In this document: one piece after another, positions 1 to 11,200 of the stretch
Layout of the letters: every line of letters starts with the position of its first letter
How positions within the stretch are numbered: position 1 is the first letter of the stretch
Origin: Wyeomyia smithii
Taxonomy: Eukaryota; Arthropoda; Insecta; Diptera; Culicidae
Direction: 5' to 3'
Assembly: GCF_029784165.1 (NCBI RefSeq)
Contig: NC_073695.1
Location: 192,971,357-193,035,356, forward strand
DNA: 64,000 nt
Translations under genes and position numbers: made by a program
The notes under the pieces: model-generated
What the model was told of the DNA's origin: nothing
Seen by the model: only the letters and a program-made list of their open reading frames with translations
Databases searched by the model: none

Positions 1-136
1 TTTTGGTATGCTGCCTTACTAGGGCTGCGATGCCCATGAATAGGGCATTATGCCTTGAACCTCACTGGGGTCTATTTCATTCCAACTAGTATGGGTGTAC
101 TGTTTAAAAGCACTGCCCAGCCGTTTACCAAGCCTA
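1..136 (-). mobile_element. LINE 5'-region scrap
   Basis: This stretch matches, in the same orientation, the 5' part of the LINE seen at 49440-49830, and in reverse the start of the LINE at 6336-6700. Shared phrases include 'gctgccttactagggctgc' and 'cccagccgtttaccaa'. It is a truncated fragment with no usable reading frame and may continue beyond the window edge. Confidence 0.6.
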
Positions 137-536
137 GCTCTTCTCAATATCGAATCAGTGTTGCTGAAAGAGGTTGGCATTGACGCTGTGTTCAAGATAT
201 TCAGTACACCTTCGGAGATTCTATCCCGAAATGATTTTTTCTTCTGTTACGATACTATTCTAAGCGTTATTAAATAAGCATATTTAAACTCTTTTTTTTT
301 TCTTTTTAAAATGACATACATGAAAACTAGACCCCCCCCCTAGAAGTTTTCTTAAGTTGCGCCCATGGTCACAATGATCGTAAGAACAAAAAAAATCGAA
401 TAGTCGCTCCAAATTCTAACACCTTGTAAACAAACCTTCCGGAGCTGTCACAAAAAAGGAGGTTAGGCCGTTTCATGCAATGATCTATAACGCACCCGCT
501 CACAGCATACCATAGCATACTAACGTTATAATAGTT
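137..536. other. No gene seen
   Basis: This AT-rich sequence has homopolymer runs near 291-345 and no coding signal, RNA gene or repeat boundary that I can support. Confidence 0.5.
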
Positions 537-925
537 CTCTTCAGGGGATTGTAATTATGGCGCGGTCTTGGCTGGAGGAACGAGGTTTCGACAAGACTCC
601 TTCCTCTTGACAAAATGTAAGTCCTACTTATGATAAAACTGACCAGAGGTGAAGCACTGAGTGCCTCTTCAAGGAATTGTGATTGTGACGTGGTGTTGTT
701 AGGAAGAACAAGGTTTTTCCTCTTGACATAATAAGGCCTTCTCATAATAAAACAGATCTCAGAAATATTAATCCTCTCCAGGGAATTGTAATTGGCGCTA
801 TTGGCACGGGAGACGAAGTTTCGATAAGACTCCTTCCTCTAGACATTATTAAGTCCCTCTCAGAATGAACCTGGCCAGAGAGGAACGTTAGGTGTACTCT
901 CATTCCAGGGAATTGTAATTTTGCG
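537..925. repeat. Degenerate tandem repeat, four units of about 110-127 bp
   Basis: Four units each begin with a version of 'cttcagggGATTGTAATT' at about 537, 664, 773 and 897. Within units the phrases 'gaggtttcgacaagactccttcctcttgaca' and 'aaaactgaccagag' recur with changes. The minus-strand reading frames across this block come from the repetition and do not look like genes. Confidence 0.6.
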
Positions 926-2350
926 ATATTGGTAGGATAGTAAGAGGCTCGGTGTAGTAGAGCAGTAAGCTTGAAACGAAAGGGTAAACTCACACACACA
1001 AGCACGGATATAAATAAAAAGCATATCATTTACTTCAATAGTGATACTGCCTGGGCAATATCACAATAAATCAAATGTCTCTGGTCGCAATGTTGAGTGC
1101 ACACAGAGAAAAAAAAACTCATCCCGTTTTCACAATTTGTTATTTTTTGTCGCTATACAACAAAAAAGAGTTACAAAATTATTGAAAAAGAAAATTGTAG
1201 TAATGAACCCTCCTGAAAAATTTGGCATGTGTCAAATGTTGCAGTTATCAAACGACAACTGCAGTTAAAAGAACAGGTGAAATTTCTTGGTCCAGGATGA
1301 ACAACTAAATTAACATTGTATACTTAACACACTGTACAGTACCAATTGTTTAATTTATTTCAAAATAAGTAATAGTAATAGTTTCTATCAGAAATACTGC
1401 AATTTTGTTTTATTATGCTTTTGGTTTTGAAGAATTAGCATTACTTTTGGTTTATATTCTTCTTTTTATTTATCAACACATAATTTCCTATTTGGAAAAT
1501 ATCACTTCCTACACATTTGCCTAGTACAAAAATCCACGAGTTTATCTTTCGATCCCTGCTTGTTGGTAATCACTTACGGTGTTGGGTTAACATATTTCAA
1601 TCCTTAGCTCAGCATGCTGCAATAGAGAAAATTAATTTTATTTTTTTATAACAATAACACACGAAAAGGTGACTAGCCATGTGTGATTAGTTCATGCGAA
1701 GCTTGTTATTAAAGTGTTACAAGCGAAACATTATATACAAGGTTTTTTTTGTTTCAACAGAACACAGACAACAGTGATCCTAAATTTCGAAACGCGCAAA
1801 TTTTGAAAAGTTTGAATACTCTAAAATTCATGTGAGTAAAACTAATTCACCGGATGAAGCAACCGATGTAAACTGTACATTTTACGATCACGTTGTAGTC
1901 AAGCGAAATACACACAGAATGCATGCTACTTTAGTAAAATAATCTCAAATGAGTCATCTTAACTGTTTGCTTAAACGTTCAAATTAGCGAAGAGCCGTTA
2001 TCGTTTCCATTGAGCGACACAAGACTACCGAAGATGTTTCATTTCATCGGAAGCAAACCTCCGTCGGTGGATTGGCTCTTGGTAATGAAAATGTTCCGTT
2101 GCGGCAGTCGAGGCGAAAGCTTAACTGTATTGATACTTGTGTTACTGCCTGGTCTCTTGGTGGTTAACGACCAGGAGGAACTGACTCTATCAGACATGAA
2201 TGGATAGGATTTAAGGCTAAAAATGACGTATGAGTTGAAGATGGCAATATTAACAAAATGGTATTGAAGTGCCACGCCTAATGCGGGTCTGCTGAAGTTG
2301 CGGCAATGAGCGCTGGACAAAGTGTCACGCAATGTAATACCCCGTACACA
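926..2350. other. No gene seen
   Basis: AT-rich intergenic sequence with only short chance reading frames. No domain, RNA gene or clear repeat boundary was recognised. Confidence 0.45.
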
Positions 2351-2351
2351 A

Positions 2352-3143
2352 TACACCTCATATTACCTGATATCAGGCGATTCGTGCTATAATACAATCG
2401 AGCTGTCATCGGATATCACCTCGGCTACATGCTATCGCGGATATCATGTTCGGAAACCAATAAAAACCAGATTTGTAGCAGTTGGCAACACGGCACAAAG
2501 ACATTTGACGCAACCCTACACATCTCGGAATTTGCGTTGCATGCGAAAAAGAAGGAAGGAAATATTTTTGCTCTTGTCATTTCGCATATTTTGACAATTG
2601 CATATGAGAGTTCGCGTTAGTGCAAGTCAACTACACTGAAAATAAATCGCACGCTAATCCCTAATGCTCTTTACATATGAATGTCAATTAGGGACCTAAC
2701 CATTCTATTATGGATTCTATTATTTTTTTTTTTGGAATCCACGGTATTTTAACGTGTTTTGGCACCTGACGTGGATAAGCGTTAAAATCTGAGTGTAAAA
2801 TGATTGATTCTGGTATGCATGACATGGCAAACCAAAGTGTGAGACACTTGATTTTGTGCTGTGAACTGAAACACAAGTGTATTCCACGTAGATATGAAAT
2901 GTTTCATCTATTAGCACAGAAGTAAGTGGAATCCACCTGGCTGTAGCGTGTCGATTTTTTACAGTGTAGCTGACATCTTTACCCTGATTGCATTCCTTTT
3001 GTTGTCTTGTTTTTGCTTTGACCTGTTTTTGTATTTTTCTCTTTTCAATTGCCAAAGTAAATGTCAAACCATATCAGCTCACTGTATTGTGAACACTCGA
3101 AGTGATATCCGATATCATCTGGCGATATCAGGTGATATGCGGC
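2352..3143. repeat. Possible inverted-repeat element with GATATC-rich ends
   Basis: The left end (around 2352-2380) and the right end (around 3112-3143) both carry CATAT(T/C)ACCTGATATC in inverted orientation, with further GATATC-containing sequence next to them. The interior includes a host repeat (2635-2690) that recurs at 28749-28920. No target duplication was found, so the outer limits are uncertain. Confidence 0.35.
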
Positions 3144-3448
3144 GTAGTCTGAACAAGGCATAAGGCAAGTTTAAGAAAATGTTTCATTGCATGTCAACTA
3201 CTCGTTCTAATCAACATATTATCACAGAGAACAGACCTCCAGTCTCGAGCGAATATATACCAAATTCCTCCTTGAACAAAAACCCTGAAGAAAACAATAA
3301 TCATCAGCGGAAGCTTGTTTACACAGTAAAAAATTGTTACGTATATCAAAATTAGTAAACAATTTAAGTGGTATTACGGCAATTCTTTCCAAAAGATACG
3401 TATGTTAGTTTAAATTTATTCTTGATAAGTAAGGTTAATTTATCGATA

Positions 3449-3961
3449 GGTATGATCAGCGATGCCAACCTTTTTTCAAGAAAAACTGGATGAATTCAAA
3501 ATAAAAAACTGGAGAAAACTGGATATAAAAATTTGAAGCTTCTGTAGAAATTTGTTTGAATTTCGGTACAAAAATGTTGCGTAAATAACAATTACATGCA
3601 CATATTACACCGTATTATTTAATGTAAACAAAAGGATGGAGAGATGCATTGCCATTTAGATTTTTCACTGATGAAGATTATGGTCACTAGGTATAAAGTC
3701 TGACGTACTCGAAATTATGAAGATGCGACTGGAATTCGATTTAAACCAAAAAACTGAAGGGCATGAATGCACGAAATATTTAAAAGACTATGCGTTTGAG
3801 GGGAAAGAAATCAAAAAAAAGGTGACGAATAGAAAGCTGGATAAAACTGGAACAATTTTTTAAAAACTGGAGATATTAAACCTTTAGCTGTTTCGCTGGC
3901 GTGCTCGGAAAAACCGGAGATACCCAGGAAAAACTGGAGGGTTGGCAACGCTGGGTATGAT
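3449..3961. mobile_element. hAT-type MITE with 8-bp target duplication
   Basis: The element body is 3457-3953 (497 bp). Its ends are inverted: CAGCGATGCCAACC on the left and GGTTGGCAACGCTG on the right, with one mismatch. It is flanked by a perfect 8-bp direct repeat GGTATGAT (3449-3456 and 3954-3961). An 8-bp target duplication and CAG-type ends fit the hAT superfamily. The interior contains repeated 'AAACTGGA' phrases near both ends and no transposase, so it would depend on a transposase made elsewhere. Confidence 0.85.
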
Positions 3962-4039
3962 TGTCATCCGATCGTCACATCGACGTGTCGATATTTTACC
4001 GCGTAGAATATCTCTAAAATTGCAAATTAACTCATACCC

Positions 4040-4316
4040 ACGGACAAACAGACGTACCAGTCTGTACAAAATTCTACGAAAAATATGGATCCTGGTAACT
4101 TGTGCGAATTGTGGACATATTCCGCAAAAGATAAATTTTCAGATTTTTTGCTGTTTCGGCGGCACGGCGCACGACAACTGTCAATTGAGTTCAAAAGGAA
4201 AAAGCTCATCAGCACCATAACCACTGCGACGGGAATATTCCGCATAACTGAAACTCATTTGAATGGACCGTTATTTTGAGCCACGGAAATAAATTTTGTG
4301 GTACGTCTGTTTGCAT
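4040..4316. mobile_element. MITE with CAAACAGACGTACCA ends
   Basis: Left 'acAAACAGACGTACCA' (about 4043-4058) is inverted at the right as 'TGGTACGTCTGTTTG' (about 4299-4314). The ends resemble the CACAGAC(T/A)AACAGAC family at 11609-11913. Overlapping reading frames on both strands look non-genic. Confidence 0.5.
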
Positions 4317-4349
4317 GTGCTTCAACGTCAGTCTGTGATAAAACTATTA

Positions 4350-4472
4350 TCGAATTTCTTTATTTATTCTCAGAGCCCACCTGAGGCGATCTGGCATCTG
4401 GCATCGTAAATCACAATACAGTTATTCCTGCGAAGAATTCCACTGACCCAGTGAAATAAAGAAATTCGCTAG
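4350..4472. repeat. Short inverted repeat
   Basis: 'CGAATTTCTTTATTT' near 4353 is inverted as 'AAATAAAGAAATTCG' near 4455. The two arms bracket about 90 bp, so this is a small foldback or MITE. No target duplication was seen. Confidence 0.4.
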
Positions 4473-4631
4473 ATGTACAATAAATAACAGCATTTTTTAT
4501 GTTTTTTCCGTTGTGATTTTTCTAAGGTGTGTAACGTGTAAAGGGATGTCATCCGTCCTGATTCATTAGGACATGGCCTAATTTTGAGATTCTATTGGGA
4601 CATCCTGATTTATTTTTCATATTCTAGCATT

Positions 4632-4868
4632 TCTCGCTAAACATGTGAAAAGGGCCCATGTGCCATATGTAAACAAGCCACAATTTCACGTTTTTCAATG
4701 AATACAAGCTTAATCTACTCGTACAAATAAGATTTTTTGATAAAAAGTGAGTTCTTTTATCAATAAATCTTATTGATAAGAGCAGATTTCGCTTGTATTG
4801 ATCAAAAAACGAGAAAATTTGGCTTGTTTACATATGGCACATGGGCCCTTTTCACATGTTTGGCGAGA
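4632..4868. mobile_element. Long-TIR palindromic MITE, copy 1
   Basis: The two ends are nearly perfect inverted copies of about 48 bp that begin TCTCGC(T/C)AAACATGTG and include AAAAGGGCCCATGTGCCATATG and AAACAAGCC. The centre is an AT-rich near-palindrome. A second copy in the opposite orientation lies at 50041-50270. There is no coding capacity. Confidence 0.85.
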
Positions 4869-5160
4869 TTTGTCCTGATTTTTGACAGTAACGTGAGTAT
4901 TGCCGAATTTCTCATGTATTGTAATCTCTGTCAAAACCAAACAACTATACAAAATTTAGCTCTTCAGTGCCCTACTCCGCCTTCTCAACGGACTTTAGTA
5001 AAATCATTATAAATCGTTAAAAAATATGTAAAAAAAATCTAAAGATTTATAGTAATTCTATCAGAGCCCGTCGAAAGGCGCAACATTTCCCGTCAAGGGT
5101 TTATCAAAATCGAAAATGATAAATTTGAAAAAAATGTCATGTAGCATGAACTTGCTCAAA
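4869..5160. other. Downstream flank of the kinesin gene
   Basis: AT-rich sequence beyond the probable poly(A) sites of the minus-strand kinesin gene. No gene seen. Confidence 0.4.
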
Positions 5161-5221
5161 TTTATTTTGTTAGCATGGGTTTCTGTTCTCTGTGGTGTAA
5201 TCAACGAAGATTTCATTTATT
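5161..5221 (-). terminator. Candidate poly(A) signals of the kinesin gene
   Basis: On the minus strand AATAAA occurs at 5221-5216, about 35 nt after the TAA stop at 5258-5256, and again at 5166-5161. The position supports the coding sequence ending at 5256, though a splice donor overlapping that stop leaves an alternative. Confidence 0.5.
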
Positions 5222-5255
5222 TGATTTTGTTTACCATAAGCTGTTGAAATTATAC

Positions 5256-8200
5256 TTACTCTATTATTCGTGTTTGAGAAGTTCTTTGCGTCTGATCTGA
5301 ACGTCTACTCTCGGCGGATCCTTTTCGAGAGGAGAGCTTCACGTTCTGCGAACGATTATTTTCCCAAGAATTGTGTCGCTTGAGATTATTTGCAATTGTA
5401 GTTATACTGAAAATAAAAAAAAATTAAGACCCGACAAACACACAAAACGACAATCGTTTAACCTATCCCCAATTCTTCTCTTATCCAGTTCCTTTTGAAG
5501 TAACTCCGGGATTTTGTTTTCGTTTGCAGATACTCGTCCGTCCAGCGATTCAGTCTTCGGCTTGGGCAAACTGCCCGCACTATCACTGCTAATACTGAGT
5601 GCATTCTGCCAGACATTAGTAATATCCTCGCTATTTGCGGAAAGATTCAACATCTCCGCCGAGAAGGTTGGTCTCGCCGGAATAATGGGAGATCGACAGC
5701 AAACTCTGAAAATATCTCTGTCATTTTCTTGTATTGCAAAACAAGACACAACTTACGAATTCACATCCTCTAACTTTTTGAGCAGCCTTTCATTTTCACG
5801 GCAAACCACCTCTTGATCACGCATGATCATCTCTCGTGTCGAGTACAACTCCGAATTTTCCTGCCTCAGAGCTTGATTCTCAACCATGTATAATTTGACT
5901 AGTTCTTTAAGCTCATTCCCCTCCATATCGGTAAGCTTCTCAAGGTCCAACTTTGGTGGTGTTCTTGGAATTGGTCTCCTTTCGAAGAAGTCCAACTGGC
6001 TTCCCGTTTCGGCGGACTCCGACTGTAGGTTCAGAGTAGTACGAAGGTGCTCGTTTTCCACATGTAGTGCGCCTATTTCCCGTTTCAAACTTAGTATCAA
6101 CGCTTCTCGTGGATCCATCACTATGATTGGCTTAGTACGGATTTTCTTCGCTCGTGCTGCATAGCGAAGCGTGTTCAGAGTTTCGGTTATGTTAGATCGA
6201 GCCGGTGAAATGCAGGCAATCTGTAAAAATGTTTAGGATTTTTTTCTATCTAAGTAAAGCAAGAGTCAATTAGAATCCGGCTTCAAAAATCGGCAATTGA
6301 TTCAATATAAATGACTAGAAATTATTTTTTGTAATGTGGTTGGTGAACGGCTGGGCAATGCGTACCAGCAGTACACCCGTACTAGTTGGCATAAAATAGA
6401 CCCCAGTGTGGTCCATAGCATAATGCCCAGCAACTCCTGGAATACGAGCAACCAAGGAAAGATCGGTGAGCCGGTAGGAACTTGGTCGTATGCTGACAGG
6501 GAAGGGGGAGTTGTTCTCCTTGGAGAGCAGCTTGCCCGAGCGTCTGTTCCCCAGGTTAGGGGCGGCTCAAACAGCGACTGATCCGGAGCGGACGGCTAAA
6601 CTATGAAATGCGGTGTCTCGCCAGCTACATCCAAGACGGCAGCTCCGTCGCGAGACTATGCATCGCAGCCCTAGTAAGGCAGGATGCCGAAATAAACATA
6701 CTACGAACAATCGAGCAAGATTCGCGGCCGGTTGTCCAACGTATTTAAATCGAGATCGGTGAGGAAGATACGTCTGGACATCCAGAGGTTATCAGCGGAA
6801 GAAGTTGCTGCAGAGTATACTCGGAAAGTTGATAGACGGATCGGTGCACCAGCTGGAGTGGACCTGAACGAGCAGTGGAAGCACATCCAAGATGCGGTCA
6901 GCGAAACAGCGCGAGAAGTCATAGGCATGACAACGGGAACCACGCGTTGAATGTTTAGAGGTGACGGTTGAAGTTGAATGTCTAGAGGTGACGGTAGAGA
7001 AGATCGCGTCACTTGCCTGAGAAATACCGGGAGGCAAGAGCTGCCGAAAGGAGGATTCACCGCCGTAAGAAACGTGAGCACTACGACCGCGTCCTCGCGG
7101 AGGCGAAGAATTGCTTCACAAGGCACGACACGAGGAGATTCTATAGAGCGATCAACGGAATCAGGAACCGGACCGTGTGTTAGTACCTGCCATGTGCAAT
7201 GACAGGGAGGGGAACCTGATTACCGATAAATGGCAGGTGGCAAGGCGTTGGAAGCAACATTTTGAAGTGGTATTGAACGTTGAGGAAGGTAGGAGAGTCG
7301 TCAAGGGGAACAGGATAGAAATTGGAGAGGACGGGCAAGCTGTGGACCCACTAACATTGGACGAGGTGAAGAATGCTTGCAAAGAGCTAAAGAACCACAA
7401 AGCCGCTGGGAAGGACGGCTTACCGAACTTTTCAAAATTGGGAGCGAGAGGCTGTGTAGTGCAATTCACCAGATTATCCTAAGGATATGGTCTGAGGAAC
7501 TAGGACTCATATGCCCTATCTACAAGAAGGGACATAGACTCGACTGTAGTAATTATCGAAGTATAACCCTCCTCAACCCTCTCCCGCTCACAAAATTTAT
7601 CATTAAAATTTATAGCTTCACGAGAAAATTCAAGCTGAACACTTTGTAGACTAACTAAAATTACTGTCAACTGTAGTATTTTGAAGAAAATGCCCAGTGA
7701 TGCTCTGAGGCAGCATATAAAAGTTTATGGAACAATCGTAAGCACAACAAACTATTTTATGTCAAGATATGATGATTATAATTCTTGGTGCTCTAGAGTC
7801 ACCATGAGCGGGAAAGGGTTAATTTCGCTTACACCTGTTCCAACGATTAAGGCCGTTGCAGGAAGCCTTTGTTGGAGAATACCAATGCGGTTTTCGAGTG
7901 GGGCAATCTACAATGGACCAGATGTCTACCTTGAGACAGATTCTCGACAAGTTTCGAGAACACAACTTGCAGACGCATCATCTGTTTATTGACTTTAAGG
8001 CGGCGTACGACGCAACGAGCTGTGGCAAATAATGCTAGAACATAGTTTTCCAACAAAACTAATTAAACTGTTACGTGCGACGCTTGACGGTTTCACATTA
8101 TGTGTCAGGACAGCAAGCGAATTTTCGGACGCGTTTGTCACGTTAGATGGTCTGAAGCGAGATGACGGGCTCTCGAACTTGCTGTTCAACATAGCTTTCG

Positions 8201-11200
8201 AAGGTGCAATACAAAGGACAAGCGTGCAGAGGAGCGGCAGCATCATCACTAAGTCTCACATGCTTCTGGGCTTCGCGGAAGACATTTATATAATTGATGT
8301 TAACCGTAGAGCAGTTGAGGAGGCCTTTACGGCTCTCAAAAGGGAAGCTGCGAGAATTGGACTCACCATAAATACTACCAAAACGAAGTACATTGTGTCC
8401 GGCAGAGAGCGTGGTAGTTCTGCGGGTGTTGGTGCTGCGGTGGAAATGGATGGGGATACTTTCGAAGTGGTCGACTAATTTGTTTATCTTGGTGTTCTCG
8501 TGACATGTGACAACGAGGTGAGCCGCGAAATAAAAAGACGGATGGCGGCGGCGAATAGGGCTTATTACGGATTGCGTAGCCAGCTTAGGTTCCGTAGACT
8601 ACAGATCTGTACGAAATTTGTGCTCTATAGGACTCTGAACCTCCCGGTAGCGCTCTACGGACATGAATCGTGGACGTGGAAGGAGGCCGATCAACGAGCG
8701 CTCGGGGTCAACGAGCGTAGAATCCTGCGATCAATACTTGGAGGCAAACTAGAGAATAGATTGTGGCGCAGGCGCATGAATCACGAGCTGTACGAAGTAT
8801 ATAAACACGCTGATATTGTCAAGCTGATGAAACACGGCAGGTTACAGGGGGCTGGCTACGAAGCACGGATGGCGGATGAGCGACCGGCGAAGATAATATT
8901 TAGCAGAGAACCGACGACTTCGAGGCAGACCTCGTACGCGTTGGATGTGTGCTGTCGACGACGATGCCAGAGCAGCGGGTGTAAAGGGAGACTGGAGAGT
9001 AGCAGCCCAAGACCGAGTTTTGTAGAGACGTATTCTGGATTCGGCATAGGATCTCAACGATCTGTCGCCATAAAAATCAACTAAGTAATGTCCAGAAGAA
9101 CGATAATAAAATAGTCCGTTACAATTTAGATTTTTATTCAGATACCCTTCAGCATAGTTTAGACACCGTTAGTTAACTTGGGCGAACATTTTATTCCAAG
9201 ATCGAGAGTGTATCCTAATTAACAATGACAGAGATTTTTTTTTACCTGACCAAGCTGGATGTTTAATCTGGACAACACAACTTTTTTTTAAAACGAAGCG
9301 AATCGAACTGAAAAAAGACCTTTTCAATAGAAACTTCTGTCGAAAGATTCCAGATATGACCACTAGAAGCGCTGTTGTAAAATCAACAGTGATTGCAGAA
9401 TCTAACTGATTAAAACCTTATTATAAATATAATATCATATCCACATTTTGCAGTTATAAGGTAATTTATACAACTTTAACCTACCATCAAAGTGACGCCA
9501 TTTCCGGCTAAACTGTCAGCCAGAAGTTTCGTGAGTTTACTGTCCCGATAGGGAATGTGACCGCTGCGCTTTTTCGAATCACTTAGCGACGCGATGCAAT
9601 AGCCTGTTAATAAGTAATTAACGAACTTTAACATTTCTGGTTCAACACTAACAAATTCAAAAGCTTACCCAACACCATTAGACTTTTGTTAATGTTATTG
9701 GCTTCCTCCAACGTTTTTCCCTCACTGTGCGTCTTTTTCGTCATTTCGCTACCCGCCAGATCGACAAAGTTAATTTTCCCTTGCTTTGATATAAAAACGC
9801 CACCCTCTGCCTGCTGTTCGGATGTGATGTGAACGGTTAAGATCGTGTGACTGCGAGACGAGTAATCGTTCATCGAATGACACCCGACGGAACGATTCCG
9901 CATTCCTGTAAGGCAAAAGGGAAATAATTGAAAAGTATTGAAAAACCACTATCACCTGACGTCCGTTTGAAACAGTAGGCGAGAATGCAATTTGCATCAC
10001 GTAGATTAATAATAGATTGATTCAATTAATCCATGTGTCAACCGTCAATCGAAGAGCTTACCTTCCTCTAGAACTGCCAATAGGTCATCAAATTCTTCGC
10101 AATCAACGGTGAACAGGTTTTCCACGAAAAATCCACGGGATTTTTTTGACCATCGAACCGCCAATGGTTTTCGTGCCGTTCCGGGATTGAGTAGATCGAT
10201 TACCTGAAATTACAATAAATATTTGAATATTATTTTGCTAAGACCCACCGATGGCATTCATTAAAATTTATAGGGAATTTTTAGAAATCTAATTTGCTTT
10301 GAGTTTATATTTCTAAGTAAATAGATACTGGCTCTTCATGCATCCATTTAATAAATAATGCTGGGTCCTGTTGTTAAAAGTATTTAAACTATCAATAACC
10401 TTCAAAGTTTTGCTTTTAGATGCTAATCTAAAAAATTATAATGGTCCAGGATACCCATCCTTTCAATCAATTAACTAGTGAATGTAATTATCATAAAATA
10501 TTAATCCACCATTATCTTGTACAGCTAAACTGCATTGCAGTTCATTCCATTTAGTCATGCCGGGTTTAATCAATCGCAAAGCTACACATTGTCCAGCGCA
10601 GTCGGAACTGTGCGGAGTCTAAACTGGTTCTCAATTTTTAATCCAACTAATTTACTATAAACACGCGAAACCTAACTAGGACAGTTGTTTTTTGTTTGCT
10701 TGACCTTCATCACGATTACAATATAGTCGGTATGGCGGTACCGATGATGCTTATCGCTATTATAATGAATATTATTTCCACTGAAAAATTGTGCAGTCAG
10801 TATTGAACATGAAACCCACACACTAATTGCTCTGGCAACAAACTCAAAAATTGATACCTCTATTGATTTGCTGATCCTTACCTTTTCGTTGTAGATCTCT
10901 AGAAATGATGCCTTCAGCACGAAGTTGGTGTCTTTTCGTTCTTGTAGTAGCTGGAACAGATACAGGAAGGATCGAAATACCAACCCGTGGCTTTCGTGTT
11001 TGGGGTCGGGTTTACCATAAAACTGCGCAAACGATCACTGATTATTACTTTTTTTTTAAATTACTACCATGAGATCCATACCAATTCAGGGGGTCCCGTG
11101 AGTGTATGCGTTTTCCCTGACCCAGTCTGACCATAGCAAAACGCTGTACAGCTGAATCCCTCGATAGCCATTTCTATTAAACGTTTAATGCCGGAAAACT

